A stretch of DNA of 64,000 bases from Winogradskya consettensis (lineage in GTDB: Bacteria > Actinomycetota > Actinomycetes > Mycobacteriales > Micromonosporaceae): NCBI RefSeq assembly GCF_018332715.1, contig NZ_BOQP01000011.1:357476-421475 (forward strand), given 5' to 3'. Positions 44,136-52,577 of this stretch are shown here, piece by piece (position 1 is the first letter of the stretch; the number at the start of each line of letters is the position of its first letter). Made by a program: the position numbers and the translations under genes. The notes under the pieces are model-generated. The model saw only the letters and a program-made list of their open reading frames with translations. It did not search any database and had not been told where the DNA came from.

Positions 44136-44420
44136 TTGTCGATATTCGAAACTGTTCTTGTCTACGCGGTGATTCCGTTCGCGGTCATCGCGGTGGTCGC
44201 CGCGCTGGTCTTCGCGGGCGGCAAGCGTAATCTGCCCGACCGCCGATACCGGCCCGGGCGCCCGTACGACTTCAAGCCGATCTGGTTCCTGGCCTCGCCC
44301 AGGCAGGTGGGGCATCCCGCGACGGTGACGGCTCCCGCCCTGCCGGCGGGTGTCCTGGAGGACTCTTCGGGCCAGCCGTCGCGGCCCGCTCCGGTGGGAG
44401 GCGCAAGTGACCGTTGGTGA
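44136..44420 (+). CDS. ctaJ: Small membrane protein, probable cytochrome aa3 oxidase subunit CtaJ
   Basis: A 94-aa protein with one membrane helix (ETVLVYAVIPFAVIAVVAALVFAGG) and a cytoplasmic tail with RRYRPGRPYDFKPIWFLASPRQVGH. Both the sequence pattern and the position next to the DUF5130 gene and close to the HNH and pepN genes match the mycobacterial CtaJ, an accessory subunit of the cytochrome bcc-aa3 supercomplex. The start is assigned to TTG 44136 so that the protein begins MSIFETV, as I recall for homologues; GGGGGCG stands 6 nt upstream. TTG 44130 is an alternative. It overlaps the next gene by 14 bp. Confidence 0.65.
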   Translation: MSIFETVLVYAVIPFAVIAVVAALVFAGGKRNLPDRRYRPGRPYDFKPIWFLASPRQVGHPATVTAPALPAGVLEDSSGQPSRPAPVGGASDRW

Positions 44421-44898
44421 GACCCAGGCCCTGACACGCGAGGAGAACGAGCAGCCGATGACGGTGCTCGACCACGCGGGTGGCCCGACCCTGGCCGAGG
44501 CACCCGAGCTCGGCCTGTCCCAGGAGGGCATCGACGCCCTCGACGGACCGTTCACCACCAAGCAGCTGCTGCGGCTCGACCACGCGCTGCGCATCGCCAA
44601 CCAGACGACCGGGCTGACGTTCAGCGTCTACCTCGGTGAGCTCGCGGAGCCGCTGCGGGAGAGCGCCGAGCAGCTGCACCGCCAGCTGGACGGCGCGGCC
44701 AAGGCGGTCCTCATCGCGGCGTCGCCCAACCAGCGGGTCCTCGAGATCATCACGGGCGCCGACGCGCGCAAGCGCATCTCCGACCGCGACGCGAAACTGG
44801 CCGCGCTCTCGATGGCCGCGGCCTTCGCGGGCGGCGACCTGGCCGGCGGAGTCCTCGCCGGCATCGATCAGCTCGCCTCACACGCGGGCAAGAGCTAG
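44407..44898 (+). CDS. DUF5130 domain protein (TPM-like)
   Basis: A 163-aa protein of the actinobacterial DUF5130 family. After a polar N-terminus the conserved domain runs from about residue 45 (QLLRLDHALRIANQTTGLTFSVYLGEL) through VLIAASPNQRVLEIITGADARKRISDRDAKLAALSM, which resembles the TPM phosphatase-like fold. The C-terminus is hydrophobic, Gly-rich and possibly membrane-associated. GTG 44407 lies inside the end of the ctaJ-like gene, so the two are coupled, as in mycobacteria where the pair is also adjacent. Confidence 0.85.
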   Translation: MTVGETQALTREENEQPMTVLDHAGGPTLAEAPELGLSQEGIDALDGPFTTKQLLRLDHALRIANQTTGLTFSVYLGELAEPLRESAEQLHRQLDGAAKAVLIAASPNQRVLEIITGADARKRISDRDAKLAALSMAAAFAGGDLAGGVLAGIDQLASHAGKS

Positions 44899-45452
44899 AC
44901 CCAGCTCCCCGGGGCGACCCGGACCGGGAACGGGGCGTCGACCTTCACGAGGTCGGCGCCCCTGACCGTTTCCCGGGGCTCGTAACCGCCGTTGCCCAGC
45001 GCATAGGTGTGCAGCGCGGGGCCGTGCTCGACGCGCCAGAACGAGCCGATCCGCGCCTCGGCGTAGAGAGCGGGCTTGAGTAGCCGGTCGTAGCTGCGGC
45101 TCGCGGGCGCCTCCACCTCGATCACCAGCGCCACGTCGCCGGGGTCTGCCCAGCTGGCGCCGGACGAGCGCGGGCGCAGCACGGTCACGTCGGGGATCAG
45201 GTTGCTGTCACCCAGGGCGATCCCGAGCCGGTCGCACACCCACCAGCCTGCCGGCGCCGCTGCCCGCAGGGCGTTGACCAGGGTGGCGACGATGGCGTCG
45301 TGCGGGCCGGGGGCCGGGGGAGTCACGTGCAGGCCGCCGCCGACGATCTCGTAACGGTGCCCGTCCTGGGGGAAGAGATGCAGGTCGGGTTCGGTCCAGG
45401 GCCCGTCGGGGGCGGTCCATCGCGGCAATGCGCTCTGACCGATCACCACCAC
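44895..45452 (-). CDS. Uma2-family (DUF820) putative nuclease
   Basis: A 185-aa protein of the Uma2 family, which shares the PD-(D/E)XK nuclease fold. Visible features are YEIVGGGLHVTPPAPGPHDAIVATL, then LIPDVTVLRP with the catalytic Asp, and VALVIEVEAPASRSYDRLLKPALYAEA, whose E-x-E...K pattern matches the active site. These proteins occur widely in actinobacteria and cyanobacteria, often as scattered accessory genes. The start is uncertain: GTG at 45452, 45449 and 45446 are equivalent. The 3' end overlaps the DUF5130 gene by 4 bp. Confidence 0.8.
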   Translation of the reverse strand: MVVIGQSALPRWTAPDGPWTEPDLHLFPQDGHRYEIVGGGLHVTPPAPGPHDAIVATLVNALRAAAPAGWWVCDRLGIALGDSNLIPDVTVLRPRSSGASWADPGDVALVIEVEAPASRSYDRLLKPALYAEARIGSFWRVEHGPALHTYALGNGGYEPRETVRGADLVKVDAPFPVRVAPGSWV

Positions 45453-45511
45453 CGGACCACCTCCGCCGCGACGCGCTGGAAGTGACAGCGTACTCACAGA
45501 GGGTTGCAAAA

Positions 45512-45540
45512 GGGCCGGGTCCGATCGACGGACCCGGCCC
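45512..45540 (-). terminator. Rho-independent terminator of pepN
   Basis: GGGCCGGGTCCG (45512-45523) pairs perfectly with CGGACCCGGCCC (45529-45540). Read on the minus strand it follows the pepN stop codon by 11 nt and is followed by TTTTGC. Confidence 0.9.
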
Positions 45541-45551
45541 CGCAAACGAAC

Positions 45552-48101
45552 TCAGGCGTCCTTGGCCCGGGCCTTCAGCGCCCGCAGGACGCCGTCGCGA
45601 CCCTCGGCCACGAGCCGGCGCAGCGACGCCGGGTGGCCCTCGGCGGCGAGCCAGGTGTCGGTCAGCGCGACCGTCTCCTCGCTGATCTGGTACGCCGGGT
45701 AGGCCAGCATCACGAACTCCTGGGCCGGCTCGCTGTCCGAGCGGTTCCACACCTCGTCGACGACCTCGAAGAACTTCGCGGCGTACGGCGCGGTCAGCTC
45801 CACCTGGGTGGACGACTGGAAGCCCTGCAGCAGCGATCGGTGCAGCCAGTTGGGCAGTTTCTCCGAGCCGGTCAGCCGGGCCCACACGGCGGCCTTGTTC
45901 TCGGCCGTCGGCAGCAGCGCCCGCGCCAGGGCGGCCTCACGCTCGCCGCTGGCCGTCCGGTCCGACTCGAGCTCCGTGCCGATCTCCGCGTCGGTCGCGG
46001 CACCCCGGGCGGCCAGCGCCTCCAGCAGCGACCAGCGCAGCTCGGTGTCGATGGTGAGCCCCTGCGGCACCCCGGTGCCCTCGAGCCAGCCCCGCAGGAC
46101 CGCGAGGTCAGCCTCGGAGCGGGCGGCGCCGAGGTACGCGCGGGCCCAGGCGAGCTGGAAGCCGCTGCCGGGCTCGGCCGCCGCGAGCGCGTCGCGGGCG
46201 GTCTCGGCGAGCTGCGCCCAACCCGTCGGCGCCCACTGCGGGTCCGCGAACATGGTCAGCGTCGTCGTCGCCTGCCGCAGCGTCGCCGTGGTCAGGTTGA
46301 TGTCGCGTTCCTCGGGCAGGCCGGTGCGGACCAGCGCGATGTAGTCACGCGCGGCGAGCTCGGCGTCGCGAACCATGTCCCACGCAGCGGCCCAGCACAG
46401 CGCCCGCGCCAGCGACGAGTCGAAGCCGTCGATGTGCCGCACGATCGTGGCCATCGAGTCGGCGTCGAGCCGCAGCTTCGCGTACGTCAGGTCGTCGTCG
46501 TTGATCAGGAGCACGTCAGCGGCCCGCTCACCGACCAGCGACGGGATGACGGTCTCCTCGCCGCTCACGTCGATCTCGAGGCTGTCGCGGCGCACCAGCC
46601 GGTCGCCCTGCAGGTCGTAAAGGCCGACACCGATCCGGTGCGTACGCAGCGTCGGGTAGTCGGCCGGCGCTTCCTGCTGGACGACCACACGGTCGTACGT
46701 GCCGTCGGCGCCCACCGTCACGACCGGCCGCAGGATGTTGACCTGTGCGGTCTCGAGCCACTGCGCGGCGAACTTGCGCAGCTCCCGGCCGGACGCCGTC
46801 TCCAGCTCGGTCAGCAGGTCGTCGAACGTGGCGTTGCCCCAGGCGTGCCGCTGGAAGTACGCGCGCAGCCCGGCCAGGAACGAGTCCAGCCCGACGTACG
46901 CCACGAGCTGCTTGATGACGCTGGCGCCCTTGGCGTACGTGATGCCGTCGAAGTTGACCTCGACGGCCTCCAGGTCGGGCATCTCGCAGTACACGGGGTG
47001 GGTCGACGAGAGCTGGTCCTGCCGGTAACCCCACGTCTTGCGGATCGACAGGAACGTCGTCCACGCGTCGGTGAAGCGCGTCGCCGTGGTGTTGCACCAG
47101 TGGCTCGCCCACTCGGCGAACGACTCGTTCAGCCACAGGTCGTTCCACCAGCGCATGGTCACGAGGTCGCCGAACCACATGTGGGCCAGCTCGTGCAGGA
47201 TCGTGTTGGCGCGCTGCTCGTACTCGTAGTCGGTGACCTGCGAGCGGAAGATGTAGTGCGCCTCGGCGTGCGTGACGCAGCCGAAGTTCTCCATCGCGCC
47301 GGCGTTGAAGTCGGGCACCCACAGCTGGTCGTACTTCGGCAGCGGGTAGCGCACGCCGAACTGCTCGTGGAAGAAGTCGAAGCCCTGCTTGGTGACGAGG
47401 AACAGGTCCTCGGGGTCGAGATACTGCGCCATCGAGGCCCGGCAGAAGACGCCCAGCTCGATGCCGTCGTGACTGTCCCGCACCTCGTGGTACGGCCCCG
47501 CGCACAGCGCCGTGATGTACGTGCTCATCCGTGGCGACGTCGCGAAGTGCACCGTCTTGGCGTCACCGTCGGCGGGCTCGGTGCCCTCCGCCGGCATGTT
47601 CGAGATGACCTTCCAGTGCGCCGGCACCGTGGCGTGCCACGTGAAGACGCTCTTGAGGTCGGGTTGGTCGAACGCGGCGTAGACCCGCTGCGCGTCGGCC
47701 GTCTCGAACTGGCTGTAGAGGTAGACCTCGTTGTCGACGGGGTCCTCGCTGCGCTGCATGCCCTGGCCGCTGGCCGAGTAGTGATAATCGGCGTCGACGA
47801 CCAGCTTGTTCTCCGCGGCGAGCCCGGTCAGGGCCAGCCCGCGTTCGGCCGACCACCCGGAGAGATCCACGGGTGCGTCGTTGAGCACCGCGGAGCGCAC
47901 CGATGCGGCAGCGACCTCGATGAAGGTCTGCGCGCCCGGCTCACTGCAGCGGAACGTGACTTCGGTGACCGTACGGAAGGTGCCGTCGCCCGGATTACCG
48001 GCCCCGTCGGTCAGGTCCAAGGCGATGTCGTACCCCGTCACCTCGAGCAGGCGGGCCCGCTCGGCGGCCTCTACCTGGGTCAGGTTACGAACTCCGGCCA
48101 C
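45552..48101 (-). CDS. pepN: Aminopeptidase N (M1 family)
   Basis: Zinc aminopeptidase of 849 aa, the normal length for actinobacterial PepN. The exopeptidase motif GAMENFG (here in FNAGAMENFGCV) is followed by the zinc site HELAHMWFGDLVT and the second Glu in LWLNESFAEWAS. The N-terminal beta domain begins NLTQVEAAERARLLEV and the C-terminal ERAP1-like helical domain covers about 520-849. The GTG at 48101 has GGAGGAGA 6 nt upstream; a GTG two codons earlier is too close to it. It degrades peptides in the cytoplasm, downstream of proteases such as ClpP. Confidence 0.95.
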   Translation of the reverse strand: MAGVRNLTQVEAAERARLLEVTGYDIALDLTDGAGNPGDGTFRTVTEVTFRCSEPGAQTFIEVAAASVRSAVLNDAPVDLSGWSAERGLALTGLAAENKLVVDADYHYSASGQGMQRSEDPVDNEVYLYSQFETADAQRVYAAFDQPDLKSVFTWHATVPAHWKVISNMPAEGTEPADGDAKTVHFATSPRMSTYITALCAGPYHEVRDSHDGIELGVFCRASMAQYLDPEDLFLVTKQGFDFFHEQFGVRYPLPKYDQLWVPDFNAGAMENFGCVTHAEAHYIFRSQVTDYEYEQRANTILHELAHMWFGDLVTMRWWNDLWLNESFAEWASHWCNTTATRFTDAWTTFLSIRKTWGYRQDQLSSTHPVYCEMPDLEAVEVNFDGITYAKGASVIKQLVAYVGLDSFLAGLRAYFQRHAWGNATFDDLLTELETASGRELRKFAAQWLETAQVNILRPVVTVGADGTYDRVVVQQEAPADYPTLRTHRIGVGLYDLQGDRLVRRDSLEIDVSGEETVIPSLVGERAADVLLINDDDLTYAKLRLDADSMATIVRHIDGFDSSLARALCWAAAWDMVRDAELAARDYIALVRTGLPEERDINLTTATLRQATTTLTMFADPQWAPTGWAQLAETARDALAAAEPGSGFQLAWARAYLGAARSEADLAVLRGWLEGTGVPQGLTIDTELRWSLLEALAARGAATDAEIGTELESDRTASGEREAALARALLPTAENKAAVWARLTGSEKLPNWLHRSLLQGFQSSTQVELTAPYAAKFFEVVDEVWNRSDSEPAQEFVMLAYPAYQISEETVALTDTWLAAEGHPASLRRLVAEGRDGVLRALKARAKDA

Positions 48102-48333
48102 GATCACTCTCCTCCATGGTGGCAGGGGCAACACCGCCCCGGCTAGAGCCTTCCACGCCACCCTATGTGCTCGCCCCACGTCCCACCCTGGGAGGATCGG
48201 CGAATGAGCGAACACACTCCCGTGCGTGGAGCCCGAGTCGCGGAATAGGGCCAAATTTCGCCTGAAATCATCACGACGAGCGTTTGCCGGTCGTTGTATG
48301 GGGTGAGAACAGTCACCCAACCGGAGGTTTCCG

Positions 48334-48546
48334 ATGACTGAAATCGACACCCTTGCCACGAGTACGTTCGCCGTGCACCGAGGCGCGTGGGAGCGCACCT
48401 GCCCCACCCTGACGGCCGACCTCGCCGCGATGGTAGCTCCGCCCATCACCGTCTCCGCCTTCCCGGTGACCTCCGCACCCGCGGCCACCCGTGCGCGGGT
48501 CAAGGAGGCCCGGATGCGGCAGAACCTGCCGTTCGGCACGGCCTGA
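48334..48546 (+). CDS. Small hypothetical protein
   Basis: A 70-aa protein, likely mostly disordered, with Trp/Arg-rich AWERTCPTLTADLAAM in the middle and a basic C-terminus (RARVKEARMRQNLPFG). No domain, signal peptide or membrane helix is seen. Evidence that it is a gene: a good RBS (GGAGG) 7 nt before the ATG, coding-like third-position GC, and a 230-bp upstream region free of other genes. I do not recognise it. Confidence 0.55.
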   Translation: MTEIDTLATSTFAVHRGAWERTCPTLTADLAAMVAPPITVSAFPVTSAPAATRARVKEARMRQNLPFGTA

Positions 48547-48607
48547 TCGGTGAGATACCAGCGGGGCACCTGGTACGCCCTGGGGCCCGCTGGGTAGGTT
48601 CGCGGTC

Positions 48608-49798
48608 ATGACGGTCGTGCACCCGATCAGCCGGGCCTGGATCACCACTGGCGGCACCGGCGCCCAGAACTACGACGAGTTCGCCGACGACGCCGAGATC
48701 ACGGCCATCATCGAGGCCAACCCGCGCAGCGCGCTGGCCATCGAAATGCCGCACCGCGCACCCGATTCCGTCGGCCGCGCGTTCCTCGACTGTCTGCCGG
48801 CCGCCGCCGCGCGTCTCGCCGGGGAGAAGGCCGACGGCAGCTACACGCCCGCCGAGCAGGTCGTTGTCCTCTACCGGATCAGCGCGCCGGGGGAGCCCTC
48901 CGCGTACGGTCTCTGGGCCATGGTCGACACCGACCAGATCTCCACCAGCGCCGACGAGCCCGGCCTGGTCATCCGTAACGAGGACGTCTTCATCGCCAAG
49001 GTCCGCGAGCGGGTGGCGCTGGCGGAGTCGCTCCGGACCCTGCTCTCTCCGGTCCTGCTGCTGCAGACTGCCAAGGGCGCTGAGTTGCACGCCGCGCTCG
49101 CCGCCGCCACCGATGCCGCGGGAGCGCCGGCTGCCACCGATCTCGACCCGAGCGGCCGCACCCACGCCATCTGGACCGTGCCCGCCGGCCCGCTGCAGGA
49201 CGAGCTGACCGCCCTGGCCGGCGGGGGAGAGCTGGTCGTCGCCGACGGTAACCACCGCAGCCTCGCCGCGCAGACCGGCGGCCTGCCCCGCTTCCTGGCC
49301 GTCGTGACCACGCCCGATTCGGTCGCGATCCAGCCCTACAACCGCCTGCTGACCGATCTGGCTCCCGGCGATCTGGTCGCGGCGCTGACCGCGGCCGGAG
49401 CGCGGGTCGAGGAGCTGCAGCGCCCCGCGGCCGTCCCCGCCAAGGGCCCCATCGAGGTGTACGCCCACGGCAGGTCGTATTCGGTGACGCTGCCCCGCGA
49501 GGACGACCTGCCCGCGGTGGAGAACCTCGACCACGCCCTCGTCGAACGCGTCCTGCTCCGCGGCGCACTCGGCCTCGACCCCGGCGACAAGCGCATCTCG
49601 TACGTCGGCGGCGACTACCCCGCCGAATGGCTGCGCGCCGAGGTGGACGCCGGCCGCGCCGACCTGGCCGTGCTCATCGCCCCGGTCACCGTGGAGGACT
49701 TCGTCGCGGTGAATCTCGAACGCCAGAAACTGCCCCGCAAGAGCACCTGGTTCACCCCCAAGGCCCGGGGCGGCCTGGTGCTGGCGGATCTCGCCTGA
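48608..49798 (+). CDS. DUF1015 family protein
   Basis: A 396-aa protein of the DUF1015 family, related to SpoVR-neighbour and ParB-kinase-like proteins and found throughout actinobacteria and firmicutes. Visible features are NPRSALAIEMPHRAP, YRISAPGEPSAYGLWAMVD and the conserved VVADGNHRSLAA, followed by LAVVTTPDSVAIQPYNRLL. A role as a phosphotransferase is suggested for some members but not established. The gene appears leaderless: TAGGTT at 48595-48600 lies 7 nt before the ATG and there is no RBS. The next gene starts at its stop codon. Confidence 0.9.
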   Translation: MTVVHPISRAWITTGGTGAQNYDEFADDAEITAIIEANPRSALAIEMPHRAPDSVGRAFLDCLPAAAARLAGEKADGSYTPAEQVVVLYRISAPGEPSAYGLWAMVDTDQISTSADEPGLVIRNEDVFIAKVRERVALAESLRTLLSPVLLLQTAKGAELHAALAAATDAAGAPAATDLDPSGRTHAIWTVPAGPLQDELTALAGGGELVVADGNHRSLAAQTGGLPRFLAVVTTPDSVAIQPYNRLLTDLAPGDLVAALTAAGARVEELQRPAAVPAKGPIEVYAHGRSYSVTLPREDDLPAVENLDHALVERVLLRGALGLDPGDKRISYVGGDYPAEWLRAEVDAGRADLAVLIAPVTVEDFVAVNLERQKLPRKSTWFTPKARGGLVLADLA

Positions 49799-50715
49799 TG
49801 CTGCACCCCCAGGTCACCGCGTCCCTCGCAGTCCGGCAGCGGCCCCCGGCCGACGTGCTGGCCGCCGACCCCGAGGCCCAGCTCGCCTTCGCCCGCCAGG
49901 CGATGGAGGACACCGTCGAGGCCGAGTGCGGCCCGGCGATCCCCCTGCCGGTGGTGGTCGACGTGGATGCGGACGGCGTCCCCTGCCGCCTGTACGCCTC
50001 CCGCACCGCCTCACCCGTCCTCGTCTACCTCCACGGCGGCGGCTGGTGCTACGGCAGCATCGAGACCCACGACCGCCTCTGCCGCCGCATCGCCGACCGC
50101 TCGGGCTGCGCGGTCCTGTCGGTGGACTACCGCCTCGCCCCCGAGCACTCCCACCCCGCCGCCCTGCTCGACGTGGAGACCGTGCTCGGCTGGATCCGCA
50201 AGGAAGGCACCGGCCTCGGCGTCGACCCGTCCCGCCTGGCGATCGGCGGCGACAGTGCGGGCGCCCAGCTCGCCACGGTCGCCGCGCGCCGCCAGCGCGA
50301 CGCGGCCACCCCGCTCGACTACCAGGTCCTGCTCTACCCGGCGATCGACCCGATGACAGCCTCCGAGTCCTACGACGAGGTCGCCGGCAACGGCCTCGAC
50401 CGCGCCTCGATGAAACTGGCCTGGGAGACCTTCGTCCCAAACCCGGCCGACCGGTTCAGCCCCGACGTCGCCCCGCTCGCGGTCGAAAACCTCGCCGGCC
50501 TGCCCCCGGCCCTGATCATCACCGCCGAGTACGACGTCCTGCGCGACGAGGGCGCCGACTACGCGGATGCCCTGCTCAGCGCGGGTGTCCCGGTGGTGCA
50601 CACCCGCTACATGGGCATGAACCACGGCTTCGCCCGCAAACTCGCCTTCTTCGACGCCGCCCGCTCGGCAGCCGACCAGATCGCGGTCAGTCTGCGGGCC
50701 GCGCTGACGTTCTGA
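49798..50715 (+). CDS. Alpha/beta hydrolase, hormone-sensitive-lipase family (esterase)
   Basis: Carboxylesterase of 305 aa, family IV (HSL). The oxyanion-hole motif HGGGWCYGSIETHD is at about residue 81, the nucleophile elbow GGDSAGAQLATVAA at about residue 157, the acid in EYDVLRDEGADYAD at about 245, and the His in GMNHGFARK at about 275. The substrates are probably short-chain esters. Its ATG overlaps the stop codon of the DUF1015 gene (TGATG), so both are on one message. It may be part of a three-gene unit with rpiB. Confidence 0.9.
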   Translation: MLHPQVTASLAVRQRPPADVLAADPEAQLAFARQAMEDTVEAECGPAIPLPVVVDVDADGVPCRLYASRTASPVLVYLHGGGWCYGSIETHDRLCRRIADRSGCAVLSVDYRLAPEHSHPAALLDVETVLGWIRKEGTGLGVDPSRLAIGGDSAGAQLATVAARRQRDAATPLDYQVLLYPAIDPMTASESYDEVAGNGLDRASMKLAWETFVPNPADRFSPDVAPLAVENLAGLPPALIITAEYDVLRDEGADYADALLSAGVPVVHTRYMGMNHGFARKLAFFDAARSAADQIAVSLRAALTF

Positions 50716-50738
50716 TCCAGGTTTGACAGACTGCGGTC

Positions 50739-51212
50739 ATGCGCGTCTACCTCGGTTCCGATCACGCCGGCTACGAGCTGAAGAGCCACCTCGTCAACCA
50801 CCTCGCCAAGCAGGGGTACGAAGTCGTCGACGTCGGCCCGCACGTCTACGACCCGGAGGACGACTACCCGGCCTTCTGCCTCAACACCGGCGCCCAGGTC
50901 GTGGCCGACCAGGGCACCCTGGGCATCGTCATCGGCGGCTCCGGCAACGGCGAACAGATCGCCGCCAACAAGATCCCCGGCGTCCGCTCCGCCCTCGCCT
51001 GGAAAGTCGAGATCGCCCAGCTGGCCCGCCAGCACAACGACTCCAACGTCCTCAGCATCGGCGCCCGCGAACACACCCTCGACGAAGCCACCGCCATGGC
51101 CGAAGCGTTCCTCACCACCCCCTTCTCCGGCAACGAACGCCACGCCCGCCGCATCGCCCAGCTCGCCGAATACGAAACCACCCGCGAGCTCCCCGCCCTC
51201 CCGGCGAGCTGA
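50739..51212 (+). CDS. rpiB: Ribose-5-phosphate isomerase B
   Basis: Interconverts ribulose-5-phosphate and ribose-5-phosphate in the pentose phosphate pathway. The protein is 157 aa, matching RpiB/LacAB. The N-terminus has YLGSDHAGYELKSHL, the catalytic loop is in GIVIGGSGNGEQIAANKIPGVRSALAW, and the helix HNDSNVLSIGAREH is typical. As in mycobacteria, the usual Cys of the active site is replaced: the GG(S)GNG loop has Ser instead of Cys. A -10-like CAGACT lies 6 nt before the ATG, so it may have its own leaderless promoter. Confidence 0.95.
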   Translation: MRVYLGSDHAGYELKSHLVNHLAKQGYEVVDVGPHVYDPEDDYPAFCLNTGAQVVADQGTLGIVIGGSGNGEQIAANKIPGVRSALAWKVEIAQLARQHNDSNVLSIGAREHTLDEATAMAEAFLTTPFSGNERHARRIAQLAEYETTRELPALPAS

Positions 51213-51224
51213 CCCACCCTTCCG

Positions 51225-51251
51225 GCCGCCGGCTCCCGCGGGGCCGGCGGC
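51225..51251 (+). terminator. Hairpin after rpiB
   Basis: GCCGCCGGC (51225-51233) pairs with GCCGGCGGC (51243-51251) 12 bp after the stop codon. There is no T tract, so it is only a probable terminator. The remaining ~190 bp to the next gene show nothing clear. Confidence 0.55.
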
Positions 51252-51445
51252 TCAGCGCTGCTCTTTGAAGCAGACGAGAGCGAAAATGGCAGAGGAAGCG
51301 ACCACGGGAGCCTGAGACAGCAGGTAGCTCGCGCCGACCGGCAAAGAGACGGCGAGGCACCAGCGACTGCTGGGGGTCTCTTCCGCCGAGAACGGATCTT
51401 GGGAAATGCCCCCGTTTTGCCGGTCGCACTCGGTCCGGTGTCCGC

Positions 51446-52549
51446 TCAGCGGCCGCGGGGGAGGTCCTCGCGGGGCATCCAGTTGCGGCGGACGATCGTG
51501 AGGTTGGCCTCGGCCTCGGCGTAGTGCTCGTCGGTCGGTCGGGCGGCGTCGCGGGCCCGGAGGGCGGCGGTCACGCTGACCTGCGACGATCCCGAGCCGA
51601 CCAGACCGCGCAGGCCTCGCTCGGAGTGTTCCTCCCCGCCCGCCCCGGCTCCTGATGTCGGGCGGCTTCCCCGGGCGTCATTCCGCGGGCCCCCGTTGCC
51701 ACTCCCGTTTCCGTTGCCCGAGGCGCGGGGCTTTCCCGGCGAGCCCCCGGGAACATTGCTCAAAGGCGGCATCGCACCTGGCCCAGGCACAGGACCGGGA
51801 CTCGGCGGGGCCGTAGAACCCAGCGCGGCCGGAGAACCCGGCGCGGGAGACTGCCCAGGCGTAGGCGACGGCCCGCCGACTGGAGTCGGCCCGGCAGAGT
51901 GAGTCGGCCCGCTAGAGGGAGTCGGCCCGGAAGAGTGAGTCGGCCCGCTAGAGGGAGTCGGCCCGGAAGAGTGAGTCGGCCGGGCAGAGTGAGTCGGCCT
52001 GGCAGAGGGAGTCGGGATCGCTGCGGGAGACGGGCTCGCAGCGGTGGACAAGCCGGGTGCAACCGATGCGCCGACAGCGGGAGTCGGGCCTGGCGTAGCG
52101 GGCACATCGGGCGGGCTGGGCGCAGCAGGCGGGCTGGGCGCGGGAGCAGGGCCTGGTGCGCCAGGGGGCGTCGGGATCGGTGTCGGTGGCGCGGTGTTCT
52201 GTTCCGGGTCGAAGACGGGTGGCGTCTCGACCGCGATTCCGTCCTGGGCGGCAAGGAGCGGGACAGGCCCAGCAGGCCCAGCAGGCCCAGCAGAAGGCGC
52301 GGCAGCAGCGATCTCACCAAGTCCTGGCGAAGAGAGCTCGGGCGAGGCGATCCCGGGCGAGGGCACCCCGGGCGAGGACGGCTGAGGCGAGGGCACCTCG
52401 GACGAGGACGGCTCCGGTGGGGGCGGCGCCTCAGGTGAGGACTGCCCGGGGGGAGACGGCTCCGGGGTGGCCTGTTGCGCGGCTGCGGCGGCCTTGGCTG
52501 CGGCGGTGGGGCGCAGGCGGCGGCGTCGACGTTCGGGTTCATCGCCCAT
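51446..52549 (-). CDS. Pro/Ser/Thr-rich low-complexity protein with conserved ends
   Basis: A 367-aa protein. The N-terminal 25 residues are basic and Ala-rich (ERRRRRLRPTAAAKAAAAAQQ). About 250 residues of disordered Pro/Ser/Thr sequence follow, with tandem units PTHSSGPTPSSG. The C-terminal ~45 residues (LRARDAARPTDEHYAEAEANLTIVRRNWMPREDLPRG) are different in composition and look conserved. The pattern suggests a short functional tail on a variable linker. No family is recognised. Its start is 54 nt from the next gene downstream on the map, which is on the same strand and upstream in transcription, so the pair may be co-transcribed. Confidence 0.7.
   Translation of the reverse strand: MGDEPERRRRRLRPTAAAKAAAAAQQATPEPSPPGQSSPEAPPPPEPSSSEVPSPQPSSPGVPSPGIASPELSSPGLGEIAAAAPSAGPAGPAGPVPLLAAQDGIAVETPPVFDPEQNTAPPTPIPTPPGAPGPAPAPSPPAAPSPPDVPATPGPTPAVGASVAPGLSTAASPSPAAIPTPSARPTHSARPTHSSGPTPSSGPTHSSGPTPSSGPTHSAGPTPVGGPSPTPGQSPAPGSPAALGSTAPPSPGPVPGPGAMPPLSNVPGGSPGKPRASGNGNGSGNGGPRNDARGSRPTSGAGAGGEEHSERGLRGLVGSGSSQVSVTAALRARDAARPTDEHYAEAEANLTIVRRNWMPREDLPRGR
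51900..51995. repeat. Coding minisatellite in the Pro/Ser-rich gene
   Basis: A unit of 18 bp of the type GAGTCGGCCCG(C/G) plus variants is repeated about six times between 51890 and 51995, encoding PTHSSG/PTPSSG. The unit length is a multiple of three, so copy-number change would keep the frame. Confidence 0.75.
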
Positions 52550-52577
52550 GGTGCGAACCTACCGCTGGATGGTTCAT

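Noticed and set aside
45504..48146. 880-residue open frame on the plus strand
   Set aside because: Antisense of pepN. No domain is recognisable.
51241..51445. Minus-strand frame giving a hydrophobic ~60-residue peptide (ending ALVCFKEQR)
   Set aside because: Its composition looks protein-like, but there is no ATG, GTG or TTG at a suitable place and no ribosome binding site. The only overlap with the upstream stop would need a CTG.
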